This document shows positions 42,701 through 53,745 of a stretch of DNA of 64,000 nt, one piece after another. Source of the stretch: Dryas octopetala. Its lineage: Eukaryota > Streptophyta > Magnoliopsida > Rosales > Rosaceae. The position numbers and the translations under genes were made by a program. The first letter of the stretch is position 1. Every line of letters starts with the position of its first letter. Location: positions 7,130,001-7,194,000 of the forward strand of contig OY992838.1 in assembly GCA_963921425.1 (NCBI GenBank). Direction: 5' to 3'. Under the pieces are notes generated by a model. It was not told the origin of the DNA. It made no database searches and saw nothing but the letters and a program-made list of their open reading frames with translations.

Positions 42701-44258
42701 TGTATAGTTAATGCTATACAATATTGTTTTGTTTTATGCTCTACAGGAGTACCTAAGTTTCTTTTCAACCAAATTCTTGGAAACACATTAGATAACACCA
42801 TATTGTTATTGGTGGTACCATTAAGGGATACATGGCTTAAATTTTTTTGGTTTACTATTATTCCTAAAAGCTTAAGTTGTTAAGATGTGGACTACAATTA
42901 TTTTATACGCTAATGTTACCCGTCACTGTGGTCCTCTTCCCAGTACTAAAGGGCCCAACATATAGAATTCAACAAATATTGGGAGGTTGCAGTTTCAAAC
43001 TTAGGATCTCCTGTTCAGATACTATGTTAGATTTTGTTGGGTTACCTAGTTCCTAAAAGCTTAAACTATCAAGATGCATGCCAACAAATATTTTATACTC
43101 TTAACAACATGAATTTCCATCATGAAGTTTCCTAGCAAATGGTTTGATTACAAGAAATTGTTCTGTTAATAAACACATCCAGAGTTCCAAATCATGCCAA
43201 TAAAATGTCGCCATGTTCTGAGCAATTGTCTAAAGTAAGAGTGAAGATATAATTTACAGTAACTTGTTCTAGATTTATTAGGTTTTACATTCAAAATCGT
43301 GTTTTCTTTTCTGGATTTACACTATTTTGGAATCCTAAGTATGCCACAGAAACTCACTTGTGTCATCGTGTTTATACCGCAGGATATAATAGACTTTTTT
43401 GTGAGAAACATGGCCAATGAGAACCTGGGGACTATATGCAATGCCCATGTGGTTCATGCTGACCGCAGTGAATACGGGGCAATGGATGAGACCTGCCTAT
43501 TACTAGCAGAGTTAGCGGCAACAGCAGTTGATTTTCCGAAAACTGGGAAGACTGCTACCATGCCACCACACCTAAAGCCAAAGTTGTACCCAGATTTCAT
43601 GGGGAAAGAGGACTACCAGTCGTACAAGTCAACTAAAATTTTGGGGAGACTCTATCGCCAGATTAGAGATGCTTATGATGAAGATGAGGCAACCTCTTCT
43701 GAGCTAAATTATGCTCCCAGTGACATCCCATATGATATGGATCTGGTGGTTCCAGGAGCGGCTGATTTCATGGTTGATGCATGGGAGAGAAAGTGCTCTT
43801 ATGATGGTCAGCTGAAGGGACTACTGGGACAATATAAAGTTAAGAGAGAAGAAGAGATTGTTACTGGGCATGTTTGGTCAATGCCCAAGTCCAACAGCAG
43901 GAAGCAAGGGGATCTGAAAGAGAGGCTGAAGCATTCCTACAGTGCTCTTAAGAAAGAATTCAGGCAAATTTTTGAGAAGATAGATTCAGATTTTGAGTCA
44001 CTTACTGATGATGAGAAGAATGTTGTGTATGAGAAGAAGGCATCAGCATGGTACCAGGTCACCTACCATCCTGTATGGGTGAAAAAATCACTGCATTTGC
44101 AAGAGCCAGATGGTTCTGGAGATGTGGTGATGTTAAGCTTTCCCTGGATCACATCTGACTACCTCGCTCGGATCAAGATTAAGTGCCGTGAAGTGGGGAT
44201 TATTGACTCTACAAAGCCAATCAACTCTTTGGCTAGGTACCTAGCTGATCGTATGTGA
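39701..44258 (+). CDS. RDR6: RNA-dependent RNA polymerase 6
   Basis: Two exons, 39701-42415 and 43383-44258, joined by a GT-AG intron; 1196 residues, the length of Arabidopsis RDR6. RDR6 turns cleaved RNA into double strands with SGS3, feeding DCL4 and DCL2 for tasiRNAs, transgene silencing and antiviral defence in cytoplasmic siRNA bodies. The start MELGSKKDTVVTQVSFGGF aligns with the family N-terminus; the upstream in-frame ATG (39671) is in leader sequence. An RRM-like N-terminal region is followed by the large RdRP core. The catalytic motif DLDGD is at residues 863-867 (ASGSDLDGDLYF). Other conserved blocks include FSDGIGTIT, CAYQIRYAGCKGV and EICSWTR. The second exon begins DIIDFFVRNMANENLG. 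No disabling change is seen. Confidence 0.97.
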
Positions 44259-46351
44259 CAAGCATTTGAAGCTATTGAGAGTTGTCTCTTGAGGCTGTGT
44301 CAAACATTTTGAAGGTCTTGAGAGTTGTCTCCTGTGTCTCTGCCAAAATCCATGGCAGCAAGGCCATTCTGCCATTTTATTAGGTCTGCTCTTATGTTTA
44401 ATTTTCTGTTTAGATTTTCCTTTTAGAATGTGACTTGTTGAAGTTTATAGCTTGCTTGCAATTAAGTGTCTTCTGGTTGACTGCAAAATTGTTTGTTCCT
44501 TTGAATATTCAAGCCTTGTAGTCAGATCCATGTGGCTCAACCCTGCGTTATCTGCTAATTCAAGCAGGAAGGCTTGGGTTTTTGGCTTAATAGCTGATAT
44601 CTTGAGAGAGAGAGAGAGAGATACTGAAATAGTATCAGCTTCTGTCTTACTGCCCAAGCATTAGAAAATTGTGAAACCCAACTCTTGATTAATGCTTATA
44701 ATACTCTAAATTCCTTTTACACTGCTTGACATATCCTAATGATTAATGCTTAGGAGCTGTAACAGTTTCATGTACGGATCTCCTAAATTAATGAATCTTA
44801 TTGCAGGCTTACCAATTCCATGTGATATTCAATTGCCTCCCATGCCTAAAAGCATGAAGATTCACAAATTTTCACATATCGCAACTCTATCTAATTCTCA
44901 TCTTACAAGTACGGTTCATCAATCAGCACCATATCATCAAGTACGATGTTTCTTAAAAGATGGAAAAGCTTCTATCTAATACTATCCTTTTTTTTTTTTT
45001 TTTGGCCAGTAATACTATCTATTGAAACAATGAAAATGAGTTGAACAAACAAACAAAACAATTTTCTTGTACACGAAGAAACTGATGTAGGACCCAAAAT
45101 AGAGGTTACTCCCAATTATTATCGATCATTATTATTATTATTATTATTATTATTTTTTCATTATGAAAACTCGAAAATGAGCTGCCACCCTTTTCAGTAT
45201 CTGTAATTGTCAAGTATTTGGTGTTTTAATCCATCACATTATTCCAACACTCTACTCGAAAAATGGATTGTTACACAAGTTTATATTCATTCTATATATA
45301 CATATATTAAGACTTGAGAGGGAGAAGGATCCACGACAACAATGAACAATGACAACTAAAATCTATATATCACTGTCACATCTTCATCAACTGCCCCTTT
45401 GATAATCACATGCACTGAAATTAAGCCTCTTTTCTCTCTCTCTCTGAGTAAGTCTTAGTCCTCCTTGATGTATGGAGCATTTATGAACATTGATCACCCC
45501 CAACTACTAAGGGCTGTCCCTTCATCATATCGATCAGTTGGTCAGCTTTACATTCATGAATTCGTATTCATCGTACGGACATCAGAGGAACAAATCTTGT
45601 GGTCTGAATTCATTATCATTCGCACCACAAGATTAATTCGTTCCTTTTTATTTAATTTGCTGCCTTCAAAACTCTCCAGCTTCTTGAATTATTGGCAGTA
45701 ATTAACTTCAGAAATCATTCAAGCTACTTTGATGGTTGATAGGCTACGAGGGCTAGCTTATAAGCTTCCAATATATAATCTAGCGTTTCAATCTCACATT
45801 TAGGATTAAAGTTCGACTTAAAGAAAAAACATTCTAGTAGTAAACTCAAATTTAAGAACCCAGAATACCCAATTGATTGAGAAAATTATGAGTTTGGGAT
45901 TTATTTGATTGAGGATTTTTTTTTTGTTCTTGGTAATTAATTTGAGGAAAGATTGAAGTTGAGTTTTAAGTGATTTTTATACCAAAGAATTCTATTAATT
46001 CTTCATAGTAGAAAATAAAAGGTTATTCTTTGTGCCCATCTGGAATATGTTGTTCATATATAAAAATCTAAGTTGACGTTGAAACAAAGTCTTGCACGTC
46101 CAAGTTGCTTAAGATGTTGTTTTCAATATAATTAATTAAGCATATTGATCGATATAACTCTTTTGCATTAATTTCTTTTTCATTCCCAGAATTTCATTTA
46201 TTTCATTGCCTAGGCGTGCAGCGCATGGTAGGCACTTCTTTGGCAATCATAGTATATGGTAAATAATTATAATACATATGCAATGGCAGTGGATTTCTTA
46301 TGAGAAATTATTGTATCCGCATAAAAGCATATATATATATATATATATATA
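44259..46351. other. RDR6 3' flank and intergenic DNA
   Basis: The RDR6 3' UTR occupies the first 200 bases or so. The rest holds microsatellites (GA at 44605-44621, ATT at about 45127-45154, AT at 46331-46352). Short frames at 44746-44979 and 45465-45701 have no recognisable family. Confidence 0.5.
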
Positions 46352-46385
46352 TAGGAAGACTCTATTGTAGAATTCTACATTTAAC

Positions 46386-46910
46386 GTGATTGATCTTCAT
46401 TGGTGGCCTCCTGTTGAGGGTTGTGTGAAGCTTAATGTTGATGGTTGCATAAATCCTTCTTCTGAGATCATTGGTGCTGGTGGTTTATTGCAGAATCATG
46501 TTGGGGAGTGGATTAAAGACTTTACTGCTAATCTTGGTGTTGGTTCTGTCCTTGAGGCTGAATTGTGGGGTTTGTTTTGGGGTCTTTCCCCTGCTCGTGA
46601 TCAAGGTGTTGTTATGCTTGAAGTGGAAAGTGATTCCTCCTTGGTTGTCTCCCTTGTATCTAAAGAGGTTGATGTTGCTCATCCTCTGTTTAGTCTTGCT
46701 AATAGCTGCAGGCTGCTTTTTGGTGGGTTTGCTAATTGCTTGGTGAGGCATGTGTATCGTGAGCAAAATTTTTGTGCTGATCGTTTAGCCTCCTTAAGTG
46801 TAGGGAGGGCTTTGGGTGTTCATTGGTTTGATTCCCCCCCTCCTGAGGTCTGCTCTTTACTTTCTGCTGATTCTCTTAGTACTCCTTGTCCTAGAGCTGT
46901 AGTTGTTTAG
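46386..46910 (+). CDS. RNase H domain remnant of a LINE polyprotein
   Basis: 174-codon open frame running from the insertion junction to the natural stop. It has the RNase H fold order with catalytic residues Asp19 (NVDG), Glu59 (EAELWG), Asp83 (ESDSS) and Asp132 (CADRLAS), plus conserved His122. These are typical of the C-terminal domain (RVT_3 / RNase H-like) of plant LINEs. The first codon is fortuitous: it spans the junction, and the polyprotein normally continues upstream. Probably not expressed as a host gene, though the frame is unbroken. Confidence 0.85.
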   Translation: MIDLHWWPPVEGCVKLNVDGCINPSSEIIGAGGLLQNHVGEWIKDFTANLGVGSVLEAELWGLFWGLSPARDQGVVMLEVESDSSLVVSLVSKEVDVAHPLFSLANSCRLLFGGFANCLVRHVYREQNFCADRLASLSVGRALGVHWFDSPPPEVCSLLSADSLSTPCPRAVVV

Positions 46911-46953
46911 GTTTTTTTTTTGGCTTCGGCCCGTCTTGTACCAAAAAAAAAAA
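46386..46953 (+). mobile_element. 5'-truncated LINE (non-LTR retrotransposon)
   Basis: The 568-bp insert is bounded by a 16-bp exact duplication gaattctacatttaac (46370-46385 and 46954-46969) and ends in an A tail (46943-46953). The tail is preceded by a short 3' UTR (ttggcttcggcccgtcttg), the mark of target-primed reverse transcription. The insert retains only the terminal RNase H region of the polyprotein. Confidence 0.9.
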
Positions 46954-47700
46954 GAATTCTACATTTAACACTAAATGTAGGATTTTTTATGGGGCCCACT
47001 CCCATGTAGTTATTTAACAGTTTATTTTTTAAACTTGTATTCATAGATCACTCTTGTAAAAAATTAGCAAAATCAGAAATCATTTGCTTATCTAACTTTC
47101 ATCAAACAAATGGACGGTTTTATCGAAAATTTTTTTGTTCATCTATTTGTTTGATCAAAGTTAGATAAGCAAATGATTTCCGATTTAACTAATTTTTTGC
47201 AATAATAATTTATGAATAAAAGTCTAAAAAATAAACGGTTTGGATTGTTAAAAATTTTATTTGTAAAATCTTACAATGGAGCCTTCCTATATATATATAG
47301 GGTCCTTCCAATAAGGGATCCCTCATTTAGTGTTAAATGAGGGATCACCTTGTAAGGCCCACACGAGTTGTTTTGTGTTAATCAGAACCGTCCATTTTTT
47401 ACATCTCCATTGATAGATCATCTCTGCCAAAAATCAGCCAAATCGAAAATCGTTTACTCGTTAGATTAAGCGGTCAAAGTTTAGGTGTTTATAGAGGAAT
47501 TTGTTGTTCGTCTATTTGTTTTAAACTTTGACCGCTTAAACAAACGAGTAAACGATTTTCGATTTGGCTGATTTTTTGCAGGGATGATCTATCAATGAAG
47601 ATATAAAAAATGGACGGTTCGGATTAACACAAAACGACCCGTGTGGACCACACAGAATAATCTCTCATTTAACACTAAATGAGGAATCCCTTATTGCAAG

Positions 47701-49466
47701 CAAGGAGTGAAATTTCGAAAATTTCGGCGAAATTTTCGTTTTTTAGGGGTCCCGAAATTTTATACCATACCCGTTAATTTTCGTTAATTTTTCGGCGAAA
47801 TTTCGGTAATTTCGCCGAAATTTCGGTAAAATTTCGGCCGAAATTTCGAAGCCGCCTCATGTTCATTTTTGAAACTATCAGCGAAATTTCGCCCAAATTT
47901 CGACGAAATTTGGCGAAATTTCGCGACTATACATTTAGATCTTCATCTGCCCAGCCCTATTTCTTTCCATTTTCATCTCTCAGATCTCTCTCTATCTCTA
48001 TTCTCTGTCTTCTCCTTGGGCCTCGTCCTTGCGAAGCTTCTCGAGCCGCAGGAGCTCGACCTCCTTGATGTACTTCTTGCGGACCTCCTTGACTTGCTTG
48101 GTGTACTCTCAGTGGAGGCGCGCGAGCTTGGCCTCCGCCTGTTTTGGGTCTCTGGGGGCCTCCTAGCAACCGATGAAGGAGTTGGGCTCGGAGTACTGGT
48201 GATTCTGCTGGTGGCTGTTGTGGTGCGACGGCTTCGTGGTAAAATTTGGTAGTGAGGAGACCTTAGGATAAGTTGCTAAAACAAACGGGAGGGGAGGATC
48301 GACCCGTTCAGTATAATTCCGAAGAAAGACTGTTGGCAGCAGGTGTTGACATTTATTTGGCTCCCTTCAAAAGGGCAGGGTTAAGCTCGGCAGAGGGTTA
48401 ATAGGGTAGGGTCCTGTCCTTAAGATTCAGATAAGAATGCTTTGGGTGCAGCTTTTGCTTTTCAGTTAAAAAGGTAAGTGGTAAAATTTGGGTGTTGTTG
48501 TATAGCCTGCAGTCACGGGTGAAAAGGAAGAAGGAAAGAAAAAAAAGGAAGAAGGAAAGAAAAAAAAGAAAAGGAAAGAAAAGAAAAGAAAAGAAAAAGA
48601 AAAGAAAAAAAGAAAAAGAAAAGAAAAAAAAAGAAAAGAAAAGAAAAGGAAAGGAAAGAAAAAAAAAGAAAAAAAAAACACGTTTTATTTGCGTCTATGC
48701 GCTCGTTGACCCGAGACTTTTCCAACAAGACTAAAATCAAGATTGAGTATTTTCTAATTTTTATTGTTTCTCAATGACTTGCCAAAATCACTTAAAATTC
48801 AAATAATTTACCAAAATCAACTTCGAGGTTCGAAAAACGTTCTGTAAAATCTCGTGAGCTCGTCTCAATAAATTTTATTTTTGTACTACTTCAAATTCAT
48901 TTATTTCCTTCCAAAATTCCTCAGAAAAATTCTAATATCTTCGAATTAACAAGATAATTATCAATAAATCACTATTTACTTCAAAATAAATTATAAACCA
49001 ACTTTTTGGGATCTCACAATCTATTTATAGATTGTTTTTTGTTATTAGATTAAGTGGTTTAGAAAATAACAATACATGTCATTTTCTTATTTGTCCACAT
49101 ATGTTTTAAGGACAATTGGATTCAAAATGATTAAATATCCCTTAAAAAGAGGTCATTTTTATGTAATTAGTAATTAGTGAACTATTTTTATTTAACAGTA
49201 TTTGCCTCCAGCGCACATTATATTCACCTTATATCATATGAAACCTACCATATAATTTGATTTCTTCAATATTTTTTATCAATGTAGTAGATAATATGTT
49301 AAATAAACATATGGTCAAGTTTCATTCAAAATTTCCGTATTTTGATAGCAATTTCCATCATTTTTGTTTAATTTTATCGAAATCGAAATTTTAATCGAAA
49401 TTTCCGCGAAAATTTCCGTCGAAATTTTCATCGAAAATTTCCTCGAAATCGAAATTTTACTCCTTG
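47701..49466 (+). mobile_element. hAT-like non-autonomous transposon, ATTTCG family, copy 2
   Basis: The inverted ends caaggagtgaaatttcg and cgaaattttactccttg are flanked by the exact 8-bp duplication attgcaag (47693-47700 and 49467-49474). The subterminal zones (47710-47930 and 49350-49460) are dense in ATTTCG/CGAAAT. The right half (49190-49460) is homologous to copy 1 at 1406-1900, in reverse orientation. The interior differs: a GC-rich gene fragment (48022-48225) and a long purine run of GAAAAG type (48520-48690). No transposase. It is inserted within the MITE 47300-49480. Confidence 0.87.
48022..48225 (-). pseudogene. Captured host-gene fragment inside the hAT-like element
   Basis: On the minus strand one frame reads like real protein but has two stops. 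From about 48225 it gives a His/Gln/Asn-rich start, then NSFIGC, stop, EAPRDPKQAEAKLARLH, stop, then YTKQVKEVRKKYIKEVELL and RLEKLRKDEA. The charged coiled-coil-like sequence and high GC contrast with the surrounding AT-rich transposon. The parent gene is not recognised with confidence. Confidence 0.5.
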
Positions 49467-50051
49467 ATTGCAAGGGCCCTATATATATATATATTAACGT
49501 GTCACTGATTCTTACTAATTTACTATTGAACTAATAGACTGAGTCTTAGCGTAGACTTGTCAAACCCTCAAGTTAGTAGGGTACCCCCACGTATGAGTGG
49601 AGTGGGTAACAACATGCAAAACTATTGATCTAATAGTATTTTCTCCATTTTATTAGAAGATATTTCAAATACATACCAACTAAGTAAGTAAAGAATCTCG
49701 AGATATTATAATGGTTCTATATGTAGGAATAGTATAATTATATAAAATATAAAAAGAAGATGATGATTTACACATTTCAATTTTTTACATTTGCACTCCT
49801 TCCTTTATTTTTATGCCTCAATAATTAATCAAATAAAAAAAAACAGTGCAAGTGTACAAAATAAGCTATTCTACAAAAATCCTATATATACAAAATAACA
49901 GGCATATCACAAATGTGTTCATCCATCTTGCTTTTCATTTTTCACTTTATGTTCAGGATGCAGGGCCCAATGTTACCTCTTATTTTCCCTCTTTTTTAGA
50001 TAATGTTACCTTTTTATTTTCTGAGTAGTGGACATTTCTAGTAGGAGCGAC

Positions 50052-51067
50052 TAGGGATGGCAAAAATACCCGCGGATTAGGGTCTTTGCGGAGACCCGAT
50101 CCAATTAAAAAATAAATGGAAATGCTAAATGGGGCGGGTTCAGATTTGGGGATTTTAAACGGGGAACCGATTGGGGACGGGGCGTGTATGATATTGGTTC
50201 CCCCAACCCCGAACTTGCCCTGATTATATATATATATACTTTATTTTTATTTTTAATATTATATAATATATGTATCATACAGGGCCCTTCTAATAAGGGA
50301 TCCCTCATTTAGTGTTAAATGAGGGATCACTCTGTGTGGCCCACACGGGTCGTTTTGTGTTAATCTGAACCGTCCATTTTTTACATCTCCGTTGATAGAT
50401 CATCTCTGCAAAAAATCAGCCAAATCGTTTAGTCGTTTATTTAAGCGGTCAAAGTTTAAAACAAATAGACGAATAACAAATTCCTCTATAAACACCTAAA
50501 CTTTGACCACTTAATCGAACGGGTAAACGATTTTCAATTTGGCTGATTTTTTGTAGGAATGATTTATCAATGGAGATGCAAAAATTGGGTGGTTCGGATT
50601 AACACAAAACGACTCGTGTGGGTCCCACAAGGTGATCCCTCATTTAACACTAAATGAGGGATCCCTTATTGGAAGGGCCCTGATGTATCATATATGGTAT
50701 ATGTATTTATGAATTTATGAATTATGGATGTATGGTATATGAATTTATGGATATATTGATTTATGGATTATGGATTTATAATAATAGACTATCAAATTTG
50801 TTTTTGCACATTACTAGCTAATACATCTATAAAAAAAAGAAAAAAAATTGGTGGTTAGATTACTAACTGATACTTACATCTATAAGAATTTATTTTTTGA
50901 ATATGAATTTATTTTATTAAATATTAGAACATGGTTTTAACTGTGAGTGTATTAAGGCAAAAAAAAAAAAGGGTGGGATTCGGGGGTTTGGGGGGTAACT
51001 CCCTAGCGGGTTGGGGGCGGAAAATGAGGAGGGCACTGGTGCCCTCCTCATTCCGTTGCCATCCCTA
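50052..51067. mobile_element. hAT-like element with TAGGGATGGCAA ends
   Basis: The ends tagggatggcaaaaatacc and ttgccatcccta are inverted; they are the classic plant hAT MITE termini. The flanks ggagcgac and ggagtgag match 6 of 8, a worn 8-bp duplication. Subterminal G-rich words (ggggcgggttc, gggttgggggcgg) mirror each other. It was later interrupted by the MITE at 50280-50682. Confidence 0.82.
50280..50682. mobile_element. Foldback MITE, GGGCCCT...ATAAGGGATCCCTC family, copy 2 (intact)
   Basis: The 403-bp palindromic element has ends cagggccctt and aagggccctg and a 10-bp exact duplication atgtatcata at 50270-50279 and 50683-50692, fitting a Mutator-like target size of 9-10 bp. The arms pair almost end to end (catttagtgttaaatgaggg with ccctcatttaacactaaatg). 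It is inserted inside the hAT-like element 50052-51067. Confidence 0.9.
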
Positions 51068-51494
51068 GGAGTGAGACCAAGCTGGTATTACTTCTCTTAA
51101 TTTGGTATAAATATACCCCTTAATAAATGTAATCTAACTAGTTTTATTGGATTGTTTTTTAATTACATTAGAAGGACTTTAACCCGACTCTAATGTATCG
51201 TGATCCCAACTTATTTCTTTACCATTTTTCATAATTTAAATTAACTTTAAAGACTTAATTTATCTGTCATTTTCATATCACTTCCTCGAATTGTTGCTAC
51301 TGGTTAGCATTTCATTTCCTTATGAATTATAGTCATTTTTTGTCAAAAACTCTCCTTTTTGTCAATAGAGTCCTCTTTTAATTTTCACTCAAATTTTCTC
51401 TCTTTTTACTTCATAGAATTTTACTAGATAGAATAGAAATTAATAATTTATACCATTAAGAGAAAAGTTAAAACTGTTTGTAGGCTCAATGCCT

Positions 51495-51500
<6 letters not shown>

Positions 51501-51574
<74 letters not shown>
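51501..51574. repeat. GA dinucleotide microsatellite, 37 units
   Basis: Uninterrupted gagaga of 74 bp; likely length-variable. Confidence 0.95.
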
Positions 51575-51576
<2 letters not shown>

Positions 51577-51861
51577 TTTTTTTCAACCATCATGTAAGAA
51601 ATGTAAAATATTTGTCAATTAATTTCATCAAAAAAATATAGTACCCCTACTTATAAGCTATAGTAATTACACATTTTCCTACTTTAAATCCGTCCATATT
51701 TTCTCAGTAACTACCACCACATTACACACGAATTGCATATGTGATCTATCTGAGTATATTTACTCTAATTAGTTGTTAACACAAAGTTATTGACCAAACA
51801 CTTAAAACAGTACACATGAAAAACTCAGTGCATCTTGAGAATTAAACATAATTCCTGATAA

Positions 51862-52358
51862 GGCTTATTCATACCATTACCCCTCGTAAGATACACTTTT
51901 TTTCACTTTGTCCCCTGAAACTTAAATCCTCTCAGTTTGCCACCTGAAATTCACACAGTTATTGCAAAAGACTCTATGCCGTTAACTCTGTCAATTTTTC
52001 TATTAAAAAAGCTGACGTGGCACTTATATGGCATGAGTGATACACTTTTCTAGTTATGTAAGATCCATGTAGACAAAAAAAGTTATAAAAAATTGACATG
52101 GATCTTATTATTTTTTAGTTTAAAAATTATTTTTTATTCTTTTTTTGTCCACATGAATCTTACATAGCTAAAAAAGGGTCTCACTCATGCCATATAGGTG
52201 TCACGTCAGCTATTTTATCGGAAAAATTGACAGAGTTGACGGTATAGGGTCTTTTGCAATAACTGTGTGAAGTTCAGGTGGCAAACTGAGAAGATTTAAG
52301 TTTCAGGGGGCAAATTGAAAAAAAGTGTATCTTACCGGGAGCAATGGTGTAAATAAAC
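51862..52358. mobile_element. Foldback MITE, about 497 bp
   Basis: Arms of about 200 bp pair: ccattacccctcgtaagata with gtatcttaccgggagcaatg; actctatgccgttaactctg with agttgacggtatagggt; and gctgacgtggcacttatatg with atataggtgtcacgtcagc. An 11-bp duplication attcctgataa flanks it (51851-51861 and 52359-52369), compatible with a 9-11 bp Mutator-like target. No coding content. Confidence 0.85.
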
Positions 52359-52498
52359 ATTCCTGATAATTGCCTTTGCATACCAGGCCAATGTATGTAT
52401 ATATATATATATATATAGCTATATATACAAATTAACCACAAAGTACCTGAGAGTTTATGGATTTATGTGAACAAGAACCTAGATGCTAATTAATTAAT

Positions 52499-53558
52499 GA
52501 GCAAATTACAATTTAGTACCTCAACTTTACATGTTGTTTCAACTTAGTACCCCAACTTTGAAAACTTGCAAAAAAGTACCTCAATTTTTATTTTGTGTCA
52601 AAATAGTACCTCCGTTAGTTTTTCTGTTAAATAAACCGTTAAATGCTAATGTGGCAGGGGTATTTTCATCTTTTTATCTACATTTAAAAAATAATAATAT
52701 TTTTAAAAAAATTTTAATAAAAAAAATTCTTAAAAAAATTTCAACTTTTAAAAATAAAAAAATTTGGGGGAGATGGGGCAGGGGGGTTGAGGGGGCTAGG
52801 TTGGGGTTTGGGTAATAGGGGGGTGAAGGGGGGTGGGTCGGGGAGGGGCTGGGTTGGGTTTGTGGGAGACAAGCAGGGGGTGGCTCGGGAGGCATGAGGG
52901 TGCGATCGGGGTTGGGGCGTTGCTAGGAGGTGGGTGCGACTGGTTGGGTAACGGGGAAAGGTTGGGTGAGGGTTGGCTGGGTTGGGCTGGGTGAGGGGGG
53001 GTGGGGGCGACGAGGGCTGGAAAGGAAGGGAAGGGGTGCGACTGGGTTTGGGAGGACGTGGGTGCAACGGAGGTTGGAGGGAGGAGGGTGCGACGGGGCT
53101 TGAAGGGGGTGCGACGGGGACTGGGGATGAGGGGGAGGGTGGGTCGGGCAGGTAGAGGAGGGCGACGGGACTGGGGGGCTAGGATTGGGATTGGGTAGGG
53201 TGGAGGGGATGGGGGCTGGGAATGGGGCTGGGGGTGCTGCGTGGGGGCATGGCTCGGGAAGGGGGAGGGGGAAAAACAGTGTTTAAGAAATTTTTTTTAT
53301 TTTAATTATTTTAAGAATTTATTTTAAGAATTTTTTTTATTAAAAAGTTTTTTAAAATATTATTATTTTTTGAATGTGAGTAAAAAGACGAAAATATCCC
53401 TGCTACATCAGCATTTAACGGTTTATTTAACAGAAAAACTAACGGAGGTACTATTTTGACACAAAATGAAAGTTGAGGTACTTTTTTGCAAGTTTTCAAA
53501 GTTGGAGTACTAAGTTGAAACAACATGTAAAGTTAAGGTACTAAATTGTAATTTGCTC
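52499..53558. mobile_element. Long-TIR Mutator-like element with a G-rich core
   Basis: The inverted ends gagcaaattacaatttagta and tactaaattgtaatttgctc extend inward as arms of about 240 bp. An exact 9-bp duplication, ttaattaat, flanks it at 52490-52498 and 53559-53567. The centre (about 52765-53270) has strongly biased strands, with G runs and a loose gggtgcgacgggg-like repeat, so all frames stay open by composition alone. No transposase. Confidence 0.88.
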
Positions 53559-53745
53559 TTAATTAATCTTAGTATGGGCATGCACGTTAAACCCTCCACT
53601 AAGTAGTATAGTGCTTTAAATCTTTCTACAATTTTCCACATTCATCACCCATCACAAACAATAGTGAGGTGGCATTTTATGATATCACTACTACTACTAC
53701 TGTTACTACTGATTAAGTACTAGAAAAACAGAGCAGGTACTACTT

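Larger units (their letters stand above)
46352..47289. mobile_element. Foldback MITE split by a LINE insertion
   Basis: The ends taggaagactctattgtag and (reverse strand) taggaaggctccattgtaag are inverted. The interior after removing 46386-46969 is a long foldback: ttgcttatctaactttcatc near 47090 is inverted near 47155 (gatcaaagttagataagcaa). AT runs flank it. It carries no gene of its own. Confidence 0.75.
47300..49480. mobile_element. Foldback MITE, GGGCCCT...ATAAGGGATCCCTC family, copy 1, split by an hAT-like insertion
   Basis: The left end gggtccttccaataaggga and the right end ttattgcaa...gggccct are inverted. Arms of about 180 bp carry catttagtgttaaatga, gtcgttttgtgttaatc and the pair gtttaggtgtttatagagga / cgttt. 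The right end is displaced by insertion of 47701-49466. The flanks are AT repeats. It is the same family as 50280-50682 and has no coding content. Confidence 0.85.

Noticed and set aside
46485-46766. Minus-strand frame of 93 codons
   Set aside because: Antisense shadow of the LINE RNase H region.
48466-48740. Lys-rich and Phe-rich frames
   Set aside because: Direct product of a GAAAAG-type purine run inside the transposon.
52741-53198. Pro-rich and Gly-rich frames in the G-rich block
   Set aside because: Low-complexity DNA within a Mutator-like element; no domain, no splice or start context.
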